NCBI GenBank assembly: GCA_030068145.1
Contig: JAPJBO010000146.1
Coordinates: forward strand, 1 to 64,000
Source of the DNA: Diplonema papillatum
Lineage: Eukaryota; Euglenozoa; Diplonemea; Diplonemida; Diplonemidae
Reading direction: 5' to 3'
DNA length: 64,000 nucleotides
The stretch's first letter is position 1. Every line of letters starts with the position of its first letter. Shown one piece after another: positions 40,893 to 51,136 of the stretch. The position numbers and the translations under genes were made by a program. The notes beneath the pieces were generated by a model. It ran no database searches, was not told the origin of the DNA, and was given only the letters and a program-made list of their open reading frames with translations.

Positions 40893-42688
40893 CCAATCGA
40901 GCGTAATCGAGTGTAATCGTTTGGATTAGAATGCAAAGAATCTGTGGCGATAATCTGCATCGGCGACGGCGCGGTTATCTCTTCGCACGTGAAGTGTCAT
41001 GCTTTCGCCTCTTTAGCTCGTCTTGATCGTCGCGCTCAGGCGCGCGTTTGGTGCTTCGCTTCTTCTTCGATTGCTCGTCGAGGTTCATCGGTTGCGCATC
41101 GATTTCTGCTTCTTCTCGGCGCCCGGGCGATGGTCGTGGCACATCGACGCGTCCTTTGCGTCTTTTCGGTACCGGCTCCGCCGCGGAGTCCGATTGCCGC
41201 TTCTTCGCTGGCGTTGGTGCCGTCTTCCCGACCTTCGCTGCTGACGTCGGTGTTGATGTTGCGGGCTCTCGCTCGCCTTCCGCTGCTTCCTGCAGAATGA
41301 ACACCACGTTCTCACGCTTCGCCTGTCTCGGCGCTGGCGCGGGGCCCTCCAGCTCCGCCTTCCTCTTCTTCGATGCTGCTTCTTCTCCTCTCGCCACGGT
41401 CGCCCGGTGGTGCCCCTTCCGACAGCACAGTTTGGGCCTTCGACTCCGCAAGTCCGCGAGCCGGCTGCAGTGCGCACACGTCGGCATGCCATGATCAAGG
41501 CACCGGTGGTGTCCGTTGCGGCAGCACTCCGCGATCGTCTTGCACGTCGCGCATTGCGTCAGGCGGTGCTGCGCGCAGAACTTCACCGCAAGGCCGCCGT
41601 CTTCCTTGTGGTGGGCCTTACAGCACCACGCCACCGACTTGCCCTGGCGCTTGCAGCGTCGCACTTCACCTTTTGGTGCTCGTGGCACACCCGCTCACCC
41701 CACTTTTCGTGTCGGGGAACCCCTTCCGGCACGTACCACGGATCCCCTCCGACGACTGCCGTCTTCTTGCCTTTCTTCTTCTCCGTAGCGTCGTTGAACA
41801 CCGCCTATCTCGCCGCACGCTCCGCTCTTCCACCTCCGTACGTCGGGAAAAGATCCATCCCCCACGCCTCGCCGTTGAATCTCGTGCCGAGCCGTCGTCA
41901 GCTGCGTCTCGAGCACTTCCATCGTCTCCGTACCACCACGGAAGATTGGCCTCATCTCGTACCCCGTGAGGCACGGCGGGGCTCCCACCGTTCTCAGCGA
42001 CCCTATCGTCCCCAGTTTCCTTCCCGGCAGAGGCGGTTCGTCGCCGTTCCGCTCCAGCGCATCCCCGACGGTCTTCAAAAGCCTTGCGAGTACCCTCGCA
42101 CGCATGCTCAACGGTGTCCCGTCCGTCGTTGCTACGACACTGCCTGGAAGGTCCAATCCGGTGTACACTTCAAAGTCGATGGCGAGCTCTGCCGTCGAGA
42201 CGTCACCCGCCACCGACCAGCACATCCCATCCAGCCAATACTGCAGCGCCCGGAACCACCTCTCTCCCCCGACCGCCGCGAAGGTCCCCGGTCCAGCGAT
42301 CGCTTCGAAATTCAGCCGGCGCGGGGGGCAGTCGTCAGGGTGCAGTTGTCTCCAGGGGTGGCCGACCGCCCGGTCTCTCCCGTCTCTCTCCAGCCGTCGT
42401 CTCTCGTGCATGACCTCCGCCATGAACGTGTGCAGCACTTCGATGCTGACTCGACTTCCCTTCGGCAGAATCCCGTGTTCTTGCAGGCAGGGGGGCCAAG
42501 TCGAGCGATCCGCGCCAACAATTTCGGCATATTGGTGTTGCCCTCGGATTCGTTCGTACGCCCGGCACTGCCACCAGATGTGGCCCAGAGTTTCTTCCGT
42601 CGCCTCGTCACAGCGTCTGCACAGCCCGTCACCTCCCCACAGCTTGGCAGCATGTGATTCCGTCATCACCGACCCAGCTACGTCTATA
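40893..42688 (-). mobile_element. LINE-C copy 2, 5'-truncated
   Basis: Nearly identical to copy 1 from the finger region on, but it starts later (homology ends at CCGACCCAGCTAC, 42688). It retains the intact ELAIDFEVYTG segment (about 42185) and the complete finger CRRCDEATEETLGHIWW that copy 1 has partly lost. The 3' tail is at 40893-40930. Confidence 0.85.
40975..42688 (-). pseudogene. LINE-C ORF2 C-terminal fragment (copy 2)
   Basis: Finger (42620-42560), ELAIDFE domain (42190), RLLKTVGDALERNGDEPPLP helix, GAPPCLTGYEMRP (parallel to GAPMLWGG in LINE-B), Cys/His domain with CKAHHKEDGG and CATCKTIAECC (41640-41520), and the basic tail to about 40975. The frame breaks near 41865 and 41690. 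Without RT it is non-autonomous. Confidence 0.78.
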
Positions 42689-42799
42689 ATATCTGTTGGG
42701 AACAACGAAATGAGGCGCAACAACCAGCGAAGACAGAGCATCTCCCAACAAAAGTACGTGCGCTAGGCTAAAGGCCGGCGCGGGGCGAGACTGGAGGCA

Positions 42800-43015
42800 G
42801 CAGTTAAGGCGAAGCTAAGTTCGGGTGAAGCAAAGTTCTGGTGAAGCAAAGTTCGGGCGAAGCTAAGTTCGGGTGAAGCTAAGTTCGGGCGAAACAAAGT
42901 TCGGGCGAAGCAAAGTTCGGACGAAGCTAAGTCGAAGCAAAGTTCGGGCGAAGCTCAGTTCTGGTGAAGCAAAGTTCAGGCGAAGCAAAGTTCGGGTTCT
43001 GGTGATGCTGAGTTC
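42800..43015. repeat. About 16-bp tandem repeat
   Basis: Units of GAAGCWAAGTTCGGGY (with CTGG variants), about 13 copies. Sequence to the right (43016-43221) shows no gene. Confidence 0.85.
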
Positions 43016-43221
43016 GACGTGTGGTAGCAAGTTTGGCCTGTGATGAGCCTGATCAGATGGCAAGTTCGGCGCCAGAGGGGAGACCCCCCGGGCCCGGACC
43101 TCCCCCGACTCTGTTTCCCGGGGTGACCCAAATACCGCGAGATACTGACTCTGAGTAACTGAGAGACTCCGCAAAAACGCAAATTTCGGGCACATTAGAC
43201 CCCGGAACGCAACAAACCTCG

Positions 43222-43458
43222 AAAATCTTCGCCCGGAAAAGTGTGATGGGCGGGGTTCGAACCCGGGCCTACCGGCCTGAAGGCCGACGCCCGCTCACTC
43301 TGCCACCCCCATGATTTTGGGCAGGGGGGGGAAAAGTTAGCTCCGCACTAGTATCTACTCCAAAAACAAAACACTTTTTCACTGAAGAAAAGCCGGGTTG
43401 GCTCGAATAGAGGCTATTCACATTGCATGTTCATAGGACCTCCAGTCTCGAAAAATGT
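43222..43458 (-). repeat. Dispersed repeat with tRNA-like A and B boxes, copy 2
   Basis: On the minus strand: TGGCAGAGTGAGCGG, hairpin GGCCTTCAGGCC and a perfect GGTTCGAACCC B box. It extends to the sequence that in copy 1 forms a splice acceptor and exon start (ATAGGACCTCCAGTCTCGAAA). Confidence 0.65.
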
Positions 43459-43571
43459 ACGAAGTTCGATTTTCCTTTAGGCCACAGCCCGGCCAACATC
43501 CTCGTGACATCCACGTTCGTTTGACCGGAAATACTCCCGTCAGTACAAGTGCCCTAATTTTAAGAAACCAA

Positions 43572-44036
<465 letters not shown>

Positions 44037-44264
44037 GAATTGGTACCGGCTCTTCTTGTCTTCTGCTTGATCGGGCAAAGGATGCACAACACTTCGTATC
44101 ATCGAAAGCTCCTCACTCGGCAAAGTGTTGAGGATTGCTGATGCAGAGCATGCAAAACATGAAAGGGAACTAAAGGAACCGATGTAACCTAACAACTGAC
44201 AAACTTGCGAACGGGATAGATGGAATATGGTTTGGGCGTATCAACGCCTACCATGACGATCACC

Positions 44265-44282
44265 GGGGCAAGGGAGGGCGGG
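44265..44282 (+). other. E1 G-quadruplex motif at the A/B junction
   Basis: GGGGCAAGGGAGGGCGGG: four G runs of at least three with loops of 3, 1 and 1. It is present only at the internal junction, not next to the ORFs. Confidence 0.8.
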
Positions 44283-44372
44283 AAAACTTTTTCTTTGGAA
44301 CTAGCTGCAACGTACCTGTCTATTTCAGGTTGAGTCCGAATAGGAATCAAGCTAACTGGACAATCCGATTTA

Positions 44373-44402
44373 CCAATTCCCTCAGTAAACTAAAAGAATT
44401 GG
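44373..44402. other. E1 candidate recombinase core site (B/A junction)
   Basis: CCAATTC and GAATTGG form inverted arms around a 16-base spacer at the junction of B with the second A. The outer element ends carry one half each. Confidence 0.6.
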
Positions 44403-44618
44403 TACCGGCTCTTCTTGTCTTCTGCTTGATCGGGCAAAGGATGCACAACACTTCGTATCATCGAAAGCTCCTCACTCGGCAAAGTGTTGAGGATTGCTGA
44501 TGCAGAGCATGCAAAACATGAAAGGGAACTAAAGGAACCGATGTAACCTAACAACTGACAAACTTGCGAACGGGATAGATGGAATATGGTTTGGGCGTAT
44601 CAACGCCTACCATGACGA

Positions 44619-46304
44619 TCACCTTCCATCCACCCCGCCGCCAGTAAAAAAGTCCATAACCGCCTGTGTGACAGAAGCAACAGAGCCTGGTGTCAACGAT
44701 GACAATGGAACACGCGAAGGGAGATCCGCTGGATTCCCCTCACTCCGCACCCAGCGCACTGAGAGTGCGCAGTTGAGGGCCCGCACTCTTGCAAGCCCAG
44801 AAACCACAGAATTGTTTAAATTGGAGTCACGTAGAGAAAACCCCTTCCGGGCTACCCCTTGCACAGTGGTATTGTCAACCACCACGTCAATGCGTCCTCC
44901 TGCGAAGGTGTCGGGTATCGACTTTACTACGCGCTCGAAAGCCATAGCCTCGAGTACGTTGATGTGCAGCCTGGAATCCTCAACAGACCACAGGGCACCC
45001 AAAATAGTGACCTCCGCTGTGCGAGAGTCGACCAGGACACCTCCCCAACCCTTCTTGCTCGCATCCACAAACGCGGTAATCGAAGGGGTAGGGATCTTCT
45101 TCGGCACCACCCGCGGTTTCATGACAGCGTCGATCCATGTCTGCAACGACGACCGGATACAGGGGGACAGGGAAACACGCTCTGCTGGCATTCGCGTTCC
45201 CCGATTCAGAGAATTGGTTATCCTCCGCATAAATTTCAGCGCAAACCAAAATGAACCGGGGAAAACGCCCGCGATTGCCGACGCGTGAAGGAGCCTGCCT
45301 CCCAACGTTTCGATTTCGCCCGCCGAGAGCGAAGAAGAACTGAGCTCGTGCCGCGTTGATACAAGTTTCTTACGGAGCTTGCTGCTCGGCGAGACCTGTG
45401 AAACGCCGTGTCTCCAATCGACGCCTATGAACTCGTAGCGCCGAGATGCCGTCCGTGAATCGGCTTCCTTCCACGTGAGCGAGCAGTCCGCGGCTGTCTG
45501 ATCCAGCCGCCTCGTCGCCGCCAGTACGTCCTGCTTCGCGCCTGCGTACCGGATGTTGTCGATCCAGACATGAACGACAACACTGTCTTCCACGAGTTCT
45601 GGCAGCACAAAATCCGGATGCCCAGCCGAAACCGCCGCCAGCGTGTGCATCAGCTCAGGTGCACAGGCATGACCCATCGGGAGGCGGTTCAACTCCCACC
45701 AGCTGCCGTCATCCGCAGTGAACCGGAACAAGTGCCGCACGGCCTTCGGGATCTCTATCGCGTAGAACCCGGTTCGAAAATCGCGCGTCGTCCCGCACTC
45801 TTCATGGATCGCCCCGAAGTAGCGGGATACGTGAGCCAACGGTACTGACGCCTCGTACCCAGCTGCTTCAGCCGCGCGGTTGCCATCAAGTGTCCAGAGA
45901 ATAAACCGCTGCCGAAGAGAACCGTCTTTTTCTTCAAGAACGGTGAACGGCACCGACGTCCACGTTCCAGGGCCCGATGCCTTCGCAGCTACGCCGCACT
46001 TCTCCAGCTGCCTCGCATGACCCGCCTCGAACCTCGACGGGGATCCGAGCGACGGCAGGACACTCTCCACGTCTGGATAAAACGCCCTCCGCCATGTCTC
46101 GTCGAAGCGCGCGCGAACACTAGAAGTCATGCGGGCGCGCAGTCCATTCACGTCCATCGGTTTCACAGAGGCCACATGCAGAGGAGACTGCCTTTCTGCC
46201 GACGTTCGAGGCAGCCGGGTCGAGCCGCCGCGACGTGTCACGGAGTGCGCCCTCAGTGTGACAAACACCGGATCCGATCGAAGTCGGCGATTCAAAGAAG
46301 CATC
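44619..46304 (-). CDS. E1 reverse transcriptase-RNase H
   Basis: About 560 codons, in the -1 frame relative to the end of the YR gene, with no ATG at the junction, so it probably needs frameshifting or reinitiation. It begins SVTRRGGSTRLPRT. RT: TTRDFRTGFYAIEI (catalytic Asp), LPMGHACAPELM, and VWIDNIRYAG at the YxDD position (second Asp replaced by Asn). The thumb region is GGRLLHASAIAG. RNase H: AFVDASKKGWGG, HINVLEAMAFE, VVVDNTTVQG, GNPADLPSR, giving a full DEDD set. The stop TGA lies within the repeat A. It would copy element RNA into DNA. Confidence 0.9.
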   Translation of the reverse strand, partial: DASLNRRLRSDPVFVTLRAHSVTRRGGSTRLPRTSAERQSPLHVASVKPMDVNGLRARMTSSVRARFDETWRRAFYPDVESVLPSLGSPSRFEAGHARQLEKCGVAAKASGPGTWTSVPFTVLEEKDGSLRQRFILWTLDGNRAAEAAGYEASVPLAHVSRYFGAIHEECGTTRDFRTGFYAIEIPKAVRHLFRFTADDGSWWELNRLPMGHACAPELMHTLAAVSAGHPDFVLPELVEDSVVVHVWIDNIRYAGAKQDVLAATRRLDQTAADCSLTWKEADSRTASRRYEFIGVDWRHGVSQVSPSSKLRKKLVSTRHELSSSSLSAGEIETLGGRLLHASAIAGVFPGSFWFALKFMRRITNSLNRGTRMPAERVSLSPCIRSSLQTWIDAVMKPRVVPKKIPTPSITAFVDASKKGWGGVLVDSRTAEVTILGALWSVEDSRLHINVLEAMAFERVVKSIPDTFAGGRIDVVVDNTTVQGVARKGFSLRDSNLNNSVVSGLARVRALNCALSVRWVRSEGNPADLPSRVPLSSLTPGSVASVTQAVMDFFTGGGVDGR

Positions 46305-47440
46305 GTTGCATCCGCAGTTCTGAGGACCCGGGCGAGGGCTAGCGGATTGCCTCCGTATCGGAGCGTCGTCTTGGAGATTGCTCCCGGCCCCCCCGGCTCT
46401 TCGTGCTTGGCCAGCCGGTTGACCAGGTACAACGGGAGTGGCATCCCCCTCGCAATGCAGTCGTACAAATGCGTCACTGCGCCCCTCTTGATCGAGTGCG
46501 CCGAGTACTTGCGCATCTGCGGAGTCCGCGCCCACATCGCGTCTATGCCCGTCGTCGTCAGGGAACACAACTTGGGGAACGGCGCACTTTTTCGGTACAT
46601 CTCGGAGAGCTCGGACGTCAGAGCACCGACGATCACCGCGTACCTGGATGGCTTGAAGGGATCCCGCCGCCGGCCCTTCGGTGTCTGCTGCCAGTCGACG
46701 ATGATCTCCTCTGGTGCGACTGACAGAAACTGGGCCGACGACAGATCCGCCACCTCGGCCCATCTGGACGCCGTCTTCCAGGCGAGCAAAGCACACATCT
46801 TCACATCTAGGGCTTGCGTTTCCGCCCACTGCACCAAAACAGCCTTGTCCATCAGCAATGCCTGCGTCAGCGGCACCGCCGCCCCCGAATTGCGGAGCGC
46901 TGAAGCCATCATTCGCAGTGGCTGATTGTCCAGCCCCATCGCGCCAAACGTCGCCGAAAGCGCCTTCGTGTACGTCAAGAGGCCCTGCGTGCGTACACCG
47001 GTTGCCGCGACAAAAAGGCAAGCGTTGTCCGCGTTGAGCGGAAGCTGTTGCTGCGACGTCCATGCAGTGAGGCGGCGCCACAGTCTCCGGCGATCTTGCA
47101 GAGTAGTCTCCGCCCACATCCGCTGGACCAGAGCCACAAGCCTCGTCTCGGCCTCCGAACGCGATACCCGCGTTTCCGTCGTACGGATTGTGCGACCAGA
47201 AGCGCCCACCGATAGCAACGCCCGGACTGCACGGCCCATATTCGTCGGTAGACGTGGTTGCATCGCAACGATCTGGGAGTCGGTGGACTGCCTGAGGAGG
47301 TGAAACGTTGGTTGCGGCGATGGCCCCGCCGCGCTAAGATCCTGGGATGGAACGGCCTTTGGACGAAGAACTCTGGGGGGCATCGGGAGAGAACGAAGAA
47401 CGTACTTGGTCGATCGAGGGGGTACCGTTGTAACTGGCAA
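46292..47440 (-). CDS. E1 tyrosine recombinase
   Basis: 382 aa. It starts 30 bases after the Gag stop. A helical SAM-like N-terminal domain (RMWAETTLQDRRRLWRRL to TKALSATFGAMG) precedes the catalytic domain: R226 in WKTASRWAEV, K255 in TPKGRRR, H315 in SAHSIKRG with K318 at the usual second-Arg position, H346 in RLAKHEE, and nucleophile Y362 in KTTLRYGG. In YR retrotransposons this enzyme inserts a circular DNA copy without target duplication. Here the target appears to be TAG repeats. The 3' end overlaps the RT frame. Confidence 0.9.
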   Translation of the reverse strand: MPVTTVPPRSTKYVLRSLPMPPRVLRPKAVPSQDLSAAGPSPQPTFHLLRQSTDSQIVAMQPRLPTNMGRAVRALLSVGASGRTIRTTETRVSRSEAETRLVALVQRMWAETTLQDRRRLWRRLTAWTSQQQLPLNADNACLFVAATGVRTQGLLTYTKALSATFGAMGLDNQPLRMMASALRNSGAAVPLTQALLMDKAVLVQWAETQALDVKMCALLAWKTASRWAEVADLSSAQFLSVAPEEIIVDWQQTPKGRRRDPFKPSRYAVIVGALTSELSEMYRKSAPFPKLCSLTTTGIDAMWARTPQMRKYSAHSIKRGAVTHLYDCIARGMPLPLYLVNRLAKHEEPGGPGAISKTTLRYGGNPLALARVLRTADATMLL

Positions 47441-47470
47441 GTGTGGGAGGCTTGGCCGGGGAGCCGCCAG

Positions 47471-48562
47471 TCATTTTTCCCCGGCCTTGACGTTTCCCTG
47501 CTTCCAACCGGCCTTGCTTCTCGGTTTGAAACCGAACCTCTTCCTTTCGGTTCGGTGTGCGTCTTTCTTCCAACCTGCCGTTGCGCGCTCGAGCTCATCA
47601 TCGTCGCGCTGCCTCATCCGCTCCAGCAATTCCCGACGAGGCGCGCCTTCCTCCACGAACTTCAGCTGAACTCGAAGTTGCATCAGCAATTCCTGTCCTA
47701 AGCGTACTTGTTCCACGCACTCGAACCAGCTCTCGAACTGAGCAGACGCCAGGAGCCAACATTTCAGCGCCGAGAACGCAGCGTCAAGCTGCTCCCCACC
47801 CGGCAGGTGCTTGCGCCCAGCCACATACCGCACCTCTAAAGCGAGAGCAAGTCCCTCGGGGTCCCGCTCCAATGCGTCACGCCACTTCGTAACGTCAGTC
47901 TCCTCAACTGGAAATCTTGTCGGCTGCGCGGTACTCGCCTGGGGGGATGCACGGCCCGCCATTGCCATAACTACCTCTCTCAATGCCCTCAGCTCCGCCT
48001 TTAGGTCGCTGACCTCATCCGGAACGAGCTTCCCGCCTTCGACCGCGCCTGGAGGTGTCAATGGATCCGGGGGCGCCTCAACGCCCTCCTTTCCAATACG
48101 AGGCAGAGGAACGTAAGATTCTTCGGGCTCCGACGGCTCAACCACTGTAACTCGCCGCCCCGCCCCAGCCACCGACGGCACTTCCGGGGCGTCTTCCTTC
48201 CAGGAGCCCGCCGCTTTCATTACACGGCGGAAGAGTGGCTGGTTGACCAATGAGGCCTCTGCCAGAGTAGCCGCCAGCTTCCAACCCTCCCAGGTTCCGA
48301 CGACACTGGCTCCAGGAGAACCAGCTCCATACTCCAGGAGGTCGCACATCACCTTGTGCGCTAGCGCCCTGTCGTCCCCGAAGAAAAAGACCGCCCACTC
48401 CTCCACCTCTGAAAGGCGGACGTTCCGCCGGGCGAGGGTCGGCCCGACCGACTCTTCAAACGCGTCACGCACATCAGCCGGAACCGCAAAATTGGCGTAT
48501 CCGGTCTGCGACTGTTTCGAAAACGGAGGCATGGAAAACTTTTTCTTTGGAACTAGCTGCAA
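47471..48562 (-). CDS. E1 Gag-like protein (ORF1)
   Basis: 363 aa, or 353 if the second Met (MPPFSKQSQTGY, at the repeat boundary) is used. The N-terminal domain (to about 120) has VRLSEVEEWAVFFFG and a helical ASLVNQPLFRRVM. A Pro/acidic linker follows. The C-terminal domain (about 215-310: EVRYVAGRKHLPGG, QVRLGQELLMQLRVQL, FVEEGAPRRELL) is conserved in E2, E3 and E4. The tail is Lys/Arg-rich. There is no zinc knuckle. It likely packages element RNA, inferred from position and basic tail. Confidence 0.75.
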   Translation of the reverse strand: MQLVPKKKFSMPPFSKQSQTGYANFAVPADVRDAFEESVGPTLARRNVRLSEVEEWAVFFFGDDRALAHKVMCDLLEYGAGSPGASVVGTWEGWKLAATLAEASLVNQPLFRRVMKAAGSWKEDAPEVPSVAGAGRRVTVVEPSEPEESYVPLPRIGKEGVEAPPDPLTPPGAVEGGKLVPDEVSDLKAELRALREVVMAMAGRASPQASTAQPTRFPVEETDVTKWRDALERDPEGLALALEVRYVAGRKHLPGGEQLDAAFSALKCWLLASAQFESWFECVEQVRLGQELLMQLRVQLKFVEEGAPRRELLERMRQRDDDELERATAGWKKDAHRTERKRFGFKPRSKAGWKQGNVKAGEK

Positions 48563-48647
48563 CCTACCTGTCTATTTCAGGTTGAGTCCGAATAGGAATC
48601 AAGCTAACTGGACAATCCGATTTACCAATTCCCTCAGTAAACTAAAA

Positions 48648-48890
<243 letters not shown>

Positions 48891-49110
48891 GAATTGGCAG
48901 CTAGCTTCTGGCCTCATCGCACTCGGTCTCGGCTTAGGTCTTCGGTCATTGTACTCAGGGTGGGCTTGGCTACCTACGCCATCCGGAGTATTCATCATCG
49001 GAAAGGGGAGGAAAGAGAAGTCAGACAGAACCTTGATAACTTGCAACTAGCGAATGGGATAGAGTGTGCCTGTTGACCATGTCAATGGGCCAACCAGGCG
49101 AGATCACAAT

Positions 49111-49129
49111 GGGGGCAAGGGAGGGCGGG
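49111..49129 (+). other. E2 G-quadruplex motif
   Basis: GGGGGCAAGGGAGGGCGGG at the A/B junction, almost the same as in E1 although the flanking A and B sequences differ. Confidence 0.8.
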
Positions 49130-49226
49130 AAGAAGAAGAATTCAGTCTCAGAAGACCCACCTCAGCCCACCCGAAGTCTCCTGTTGTAGGCTCGGGTGGT
49201 GTGCTCATCCTGCCATGCGCTTTGCT

Positions 49227-49256
49227 CCAGTTCCTACCGTGTACTAAAGGAATTGG
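49227..49256. other. E2 candidate recombinase core site
   Basis: CCAGTTC and GAATTGG flank a 16-base spacer (49234-49249). Confidence 0.55.
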
Positions 49257-49462
49257 CAGCTAGCTTCTGGCCTCATCGCACTCGGTCTCGGCTTAGGTCT
49301 TCGGTCATTGTACTCAGGGTGGGCTTGGCTACCTACGCCATCCGGAGTATTCATCATCGGAAAGGGGAGGAAAGAGAAGTCAGACAGAACCTTGATAACT
49401 TGCAACTAGCGAATGGGATAGAGTGTGCCTGTTGACCATGTCAATGGGCCAACCAGGCGAGA

Positions 49463-51136
49463 TCACAATCCATCCACCACTCCGCCAGTGAAAAACGTCC
49501 TCACCGCTTGTGTCACCGCCGCCACGGACTGAGGAGTGAAGGCCGTCAAGGGAACCCGGGATGGGAGATCAGCGGGATTTCCTGCACTCCTCACCCATCG
49601 AACCGATATAGCGCAGTTCAAGGACTGCACCCGCTTCAAACCTGCAACCACCGCGTTGTTCAACACGGAACTCCGCAGACACGCACCTTTCCGCGCGACT
49701 CCTTTGACGGTTGTGTTGTCGACGACAACGTCAACCCGACCCCCAGACACAGTATCGGGCAAGCACAAAAGAACACGCTCGAAAGCCAGCGCCTCGAGCT
49801 CGTTTATATGAAAGAGGGACTCCTCGCGGGACCACGCCGCACCAAGGATAGTCACCTCTGATGTGCGAGAGTCGACGAGGACGCCCCCCCAACCTTTTTT
49901 ACTGGCATCTACAAAGGCCGTTATAGACGGCCTCGCCGCTCCGGTTGGAAGACTGCGAGGTTTCAAAACCGAATCAATCCAGGTTTGCAGAGACGCCCGC
50001 ACGCACGGGGAAATCGACACGTAATCGGACGGCAGCTTGGCTCCTCGATTCAACGCGTTGGTGACACGTCGGAGAAACTTCAGCGAAAACCAGAAGGACC
50101 CGGGGAAAATCCCCGCGATGGCCGATGCGTGCAGCAGGCGCCCTCCCAAGGTTTCCAACTCATGCGCCGGAACGGTCGCAGCACCCAGCACGTAGCGCGT
50201 TTCCAACAGCTTCCGCTTGAGCTTGCGGCACAGCGCCACCTGGTGTGACACATGATCCCACCGGACTCCGATGAACTCGTACTGCCGTGAGGCAGTTTGC
50301 GAATCCGTCTCTTTCCAAGTTAGGCCGCAGTCGGAGGCGGTCCGATCCAAACGTCGAGTGGCTTCGACGACGGACTTCTTTGTTCCGGCGTATCTGATGT
50401 TGTCGACCCACACATCGACAACCACAGAGCGCTCCGCAAACTCGGGCATCACGTAGTCCGGATGCCCGGCCGAAACGGCGGCAAGAGTGTGCATTATCTC
50501 CGGGGCACACGAATGCCCCATGGGGAGACGTGTCAACTCCCACCATGCGCCCTCCGCGTCGCAGAACCGGAAGAGCCGAGTTGCGCCTGGAGGAATGGCC
50601 ACTGCGTAGAACCCCGTTCTGAAGTCCCGCGTCGTGCCACACTCCTCATGTACCGCGGTAAGGTACTTGGACACATGCCCCAATGGCACGTGCGCTTCGT
50701 AACCCTGGGCGTCGGCCACACGATTCCCATCGAACGACCACAAAATGAATCGCTGGCGCAACGCCCCGTCCTTCTCCTCGATGACGGTGAAGGGCACGTT
50801 TACCAGAGGGCCCGGACCAGGCGCTCGTCTGGCGATACCGTGTTTGGACAGCTCGCGCGCATGTCTAGGATCGAGTCGGGAAGGCGATCCCATTGACGGT
50901 AGAAGGTCGCCGGTTTCCGGTGAAAACGTCAGGCGCCACGTATCGTCAAAACGCTTGCGCGCCGCCGGTGTCATCCGATTCTTCAACTTCTCCACGTCCA
51001 TACAGTCGATGGATGCTGCGTGAAGGGGAGCCTCCTTCTCTTCCTTCGTCCGAGGGAGCCGTGTCGAGCCGCCTCGTCTGGTGATCGAATGCCCGCCCGA
51101 CTTCTCGAAGACATCCGACCGCAAGAAGCTGGTCAC
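49463..51136 (-). CDS. E2 reverse transcriptase-RNase H
   Basis: About 557 codons, -1 frame relative to YR and overlapping its stop (CTGTGACC). HSITRRGGSTRLPRT at the start. RT: TTRDFRTGFYAVAI, LPMGHSCAPEIM, VWVDNIRYAG. RNase H: AFVDASKKGWGG, HINELEALAFE, VVVDNTTVKG, GNPADLPSR. As in E1 the RT box ends DN rather than DD. No frame break. Confidence 0.9.
   Translation of the reverse strand: MTSFLRSDVFEKSGGHSITRRGGSTRLPRTKEEKEAPLHAASIDCMDVEKLKNRMTPAARKRFDDTWRLTFSPETGDLLPSMGSPSRLDPRHARELSKHGIARRAPGPGPLVNVPFTVIEEKDGALRQRFILWSFDGNRVADAQGYEAHVPLGHVSKYLTAVHEECGTTRDFRTGFYAVAIPPGATRLFRFCDAEGAWWELTRLPMGHSCAPEIMHTLAAVSAGHPDYVMPEFAERSVVVDVWVDNIRYAGTKKSVVEATRRLDRTASDCGLTWKETDSQTASRQYEFIGVRWDHVSHQVALCRKLKRKLLETRYVLGAATVPAHELETLGGRLLHASAIAGIFPGSFWFSLKFLRRVTNALNRGAKLPSDYVSISPCVRASLQTWIDSVLKPRSLPTGAARPSITAFVDASKKGWGGVLVDSRTSEVTILGAAWSREESLFHINELEALAFERVLLCLPDTVSGGRVDVVVDNTTVKGVARKGACLRSSVLNNAVVAGLKRVQSLNCAISVRWVRSAGNPADLPSRVPLTAFTPQSVAAVTQAVRTFFTGGVVDGL

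Larger units (their letters stand above)
44037..48647 (-). mobile_element. E1: tyrosine-recombinase retrotransposon with split direct repeats (VIPER/PAT-like), complete
   Basis: 4.6 kb. Plus-strand layout: A 44037-44264, G-rich linker, B 44281-44395, A again 44396-44623, ORFs, B again 48533-48647. In coding orientation this is B-ORFs-A-B-A, the split-repeat architecture of PAT/Ngaro/VIPER elements. Both A copies look identical and the B copies differ by one base, so the insertion is recent. Both ends abut TAG repeats and there is no flanking duplication apart from TAG itself. ORF order is Gag, YR, RT-RNase H. Confidence 0.93.

Noticed and set aside
43255..43330. tRNA gene on the minus strand
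   Set aside because: A and B boxes fit, but the anticodon arm has a 4- or 6-base loop and the acceptor strands do not pair. The second copy at 25230-25316 is decayed.
44619..47117. 832-aa version of the E1 RT protein (similarly 969 aa in E2 and 942 aa in E4)
   Set aside because: The upstream part of those frames is a shadow of the YR gene. Homology to the RT family begins only at the YR stop.
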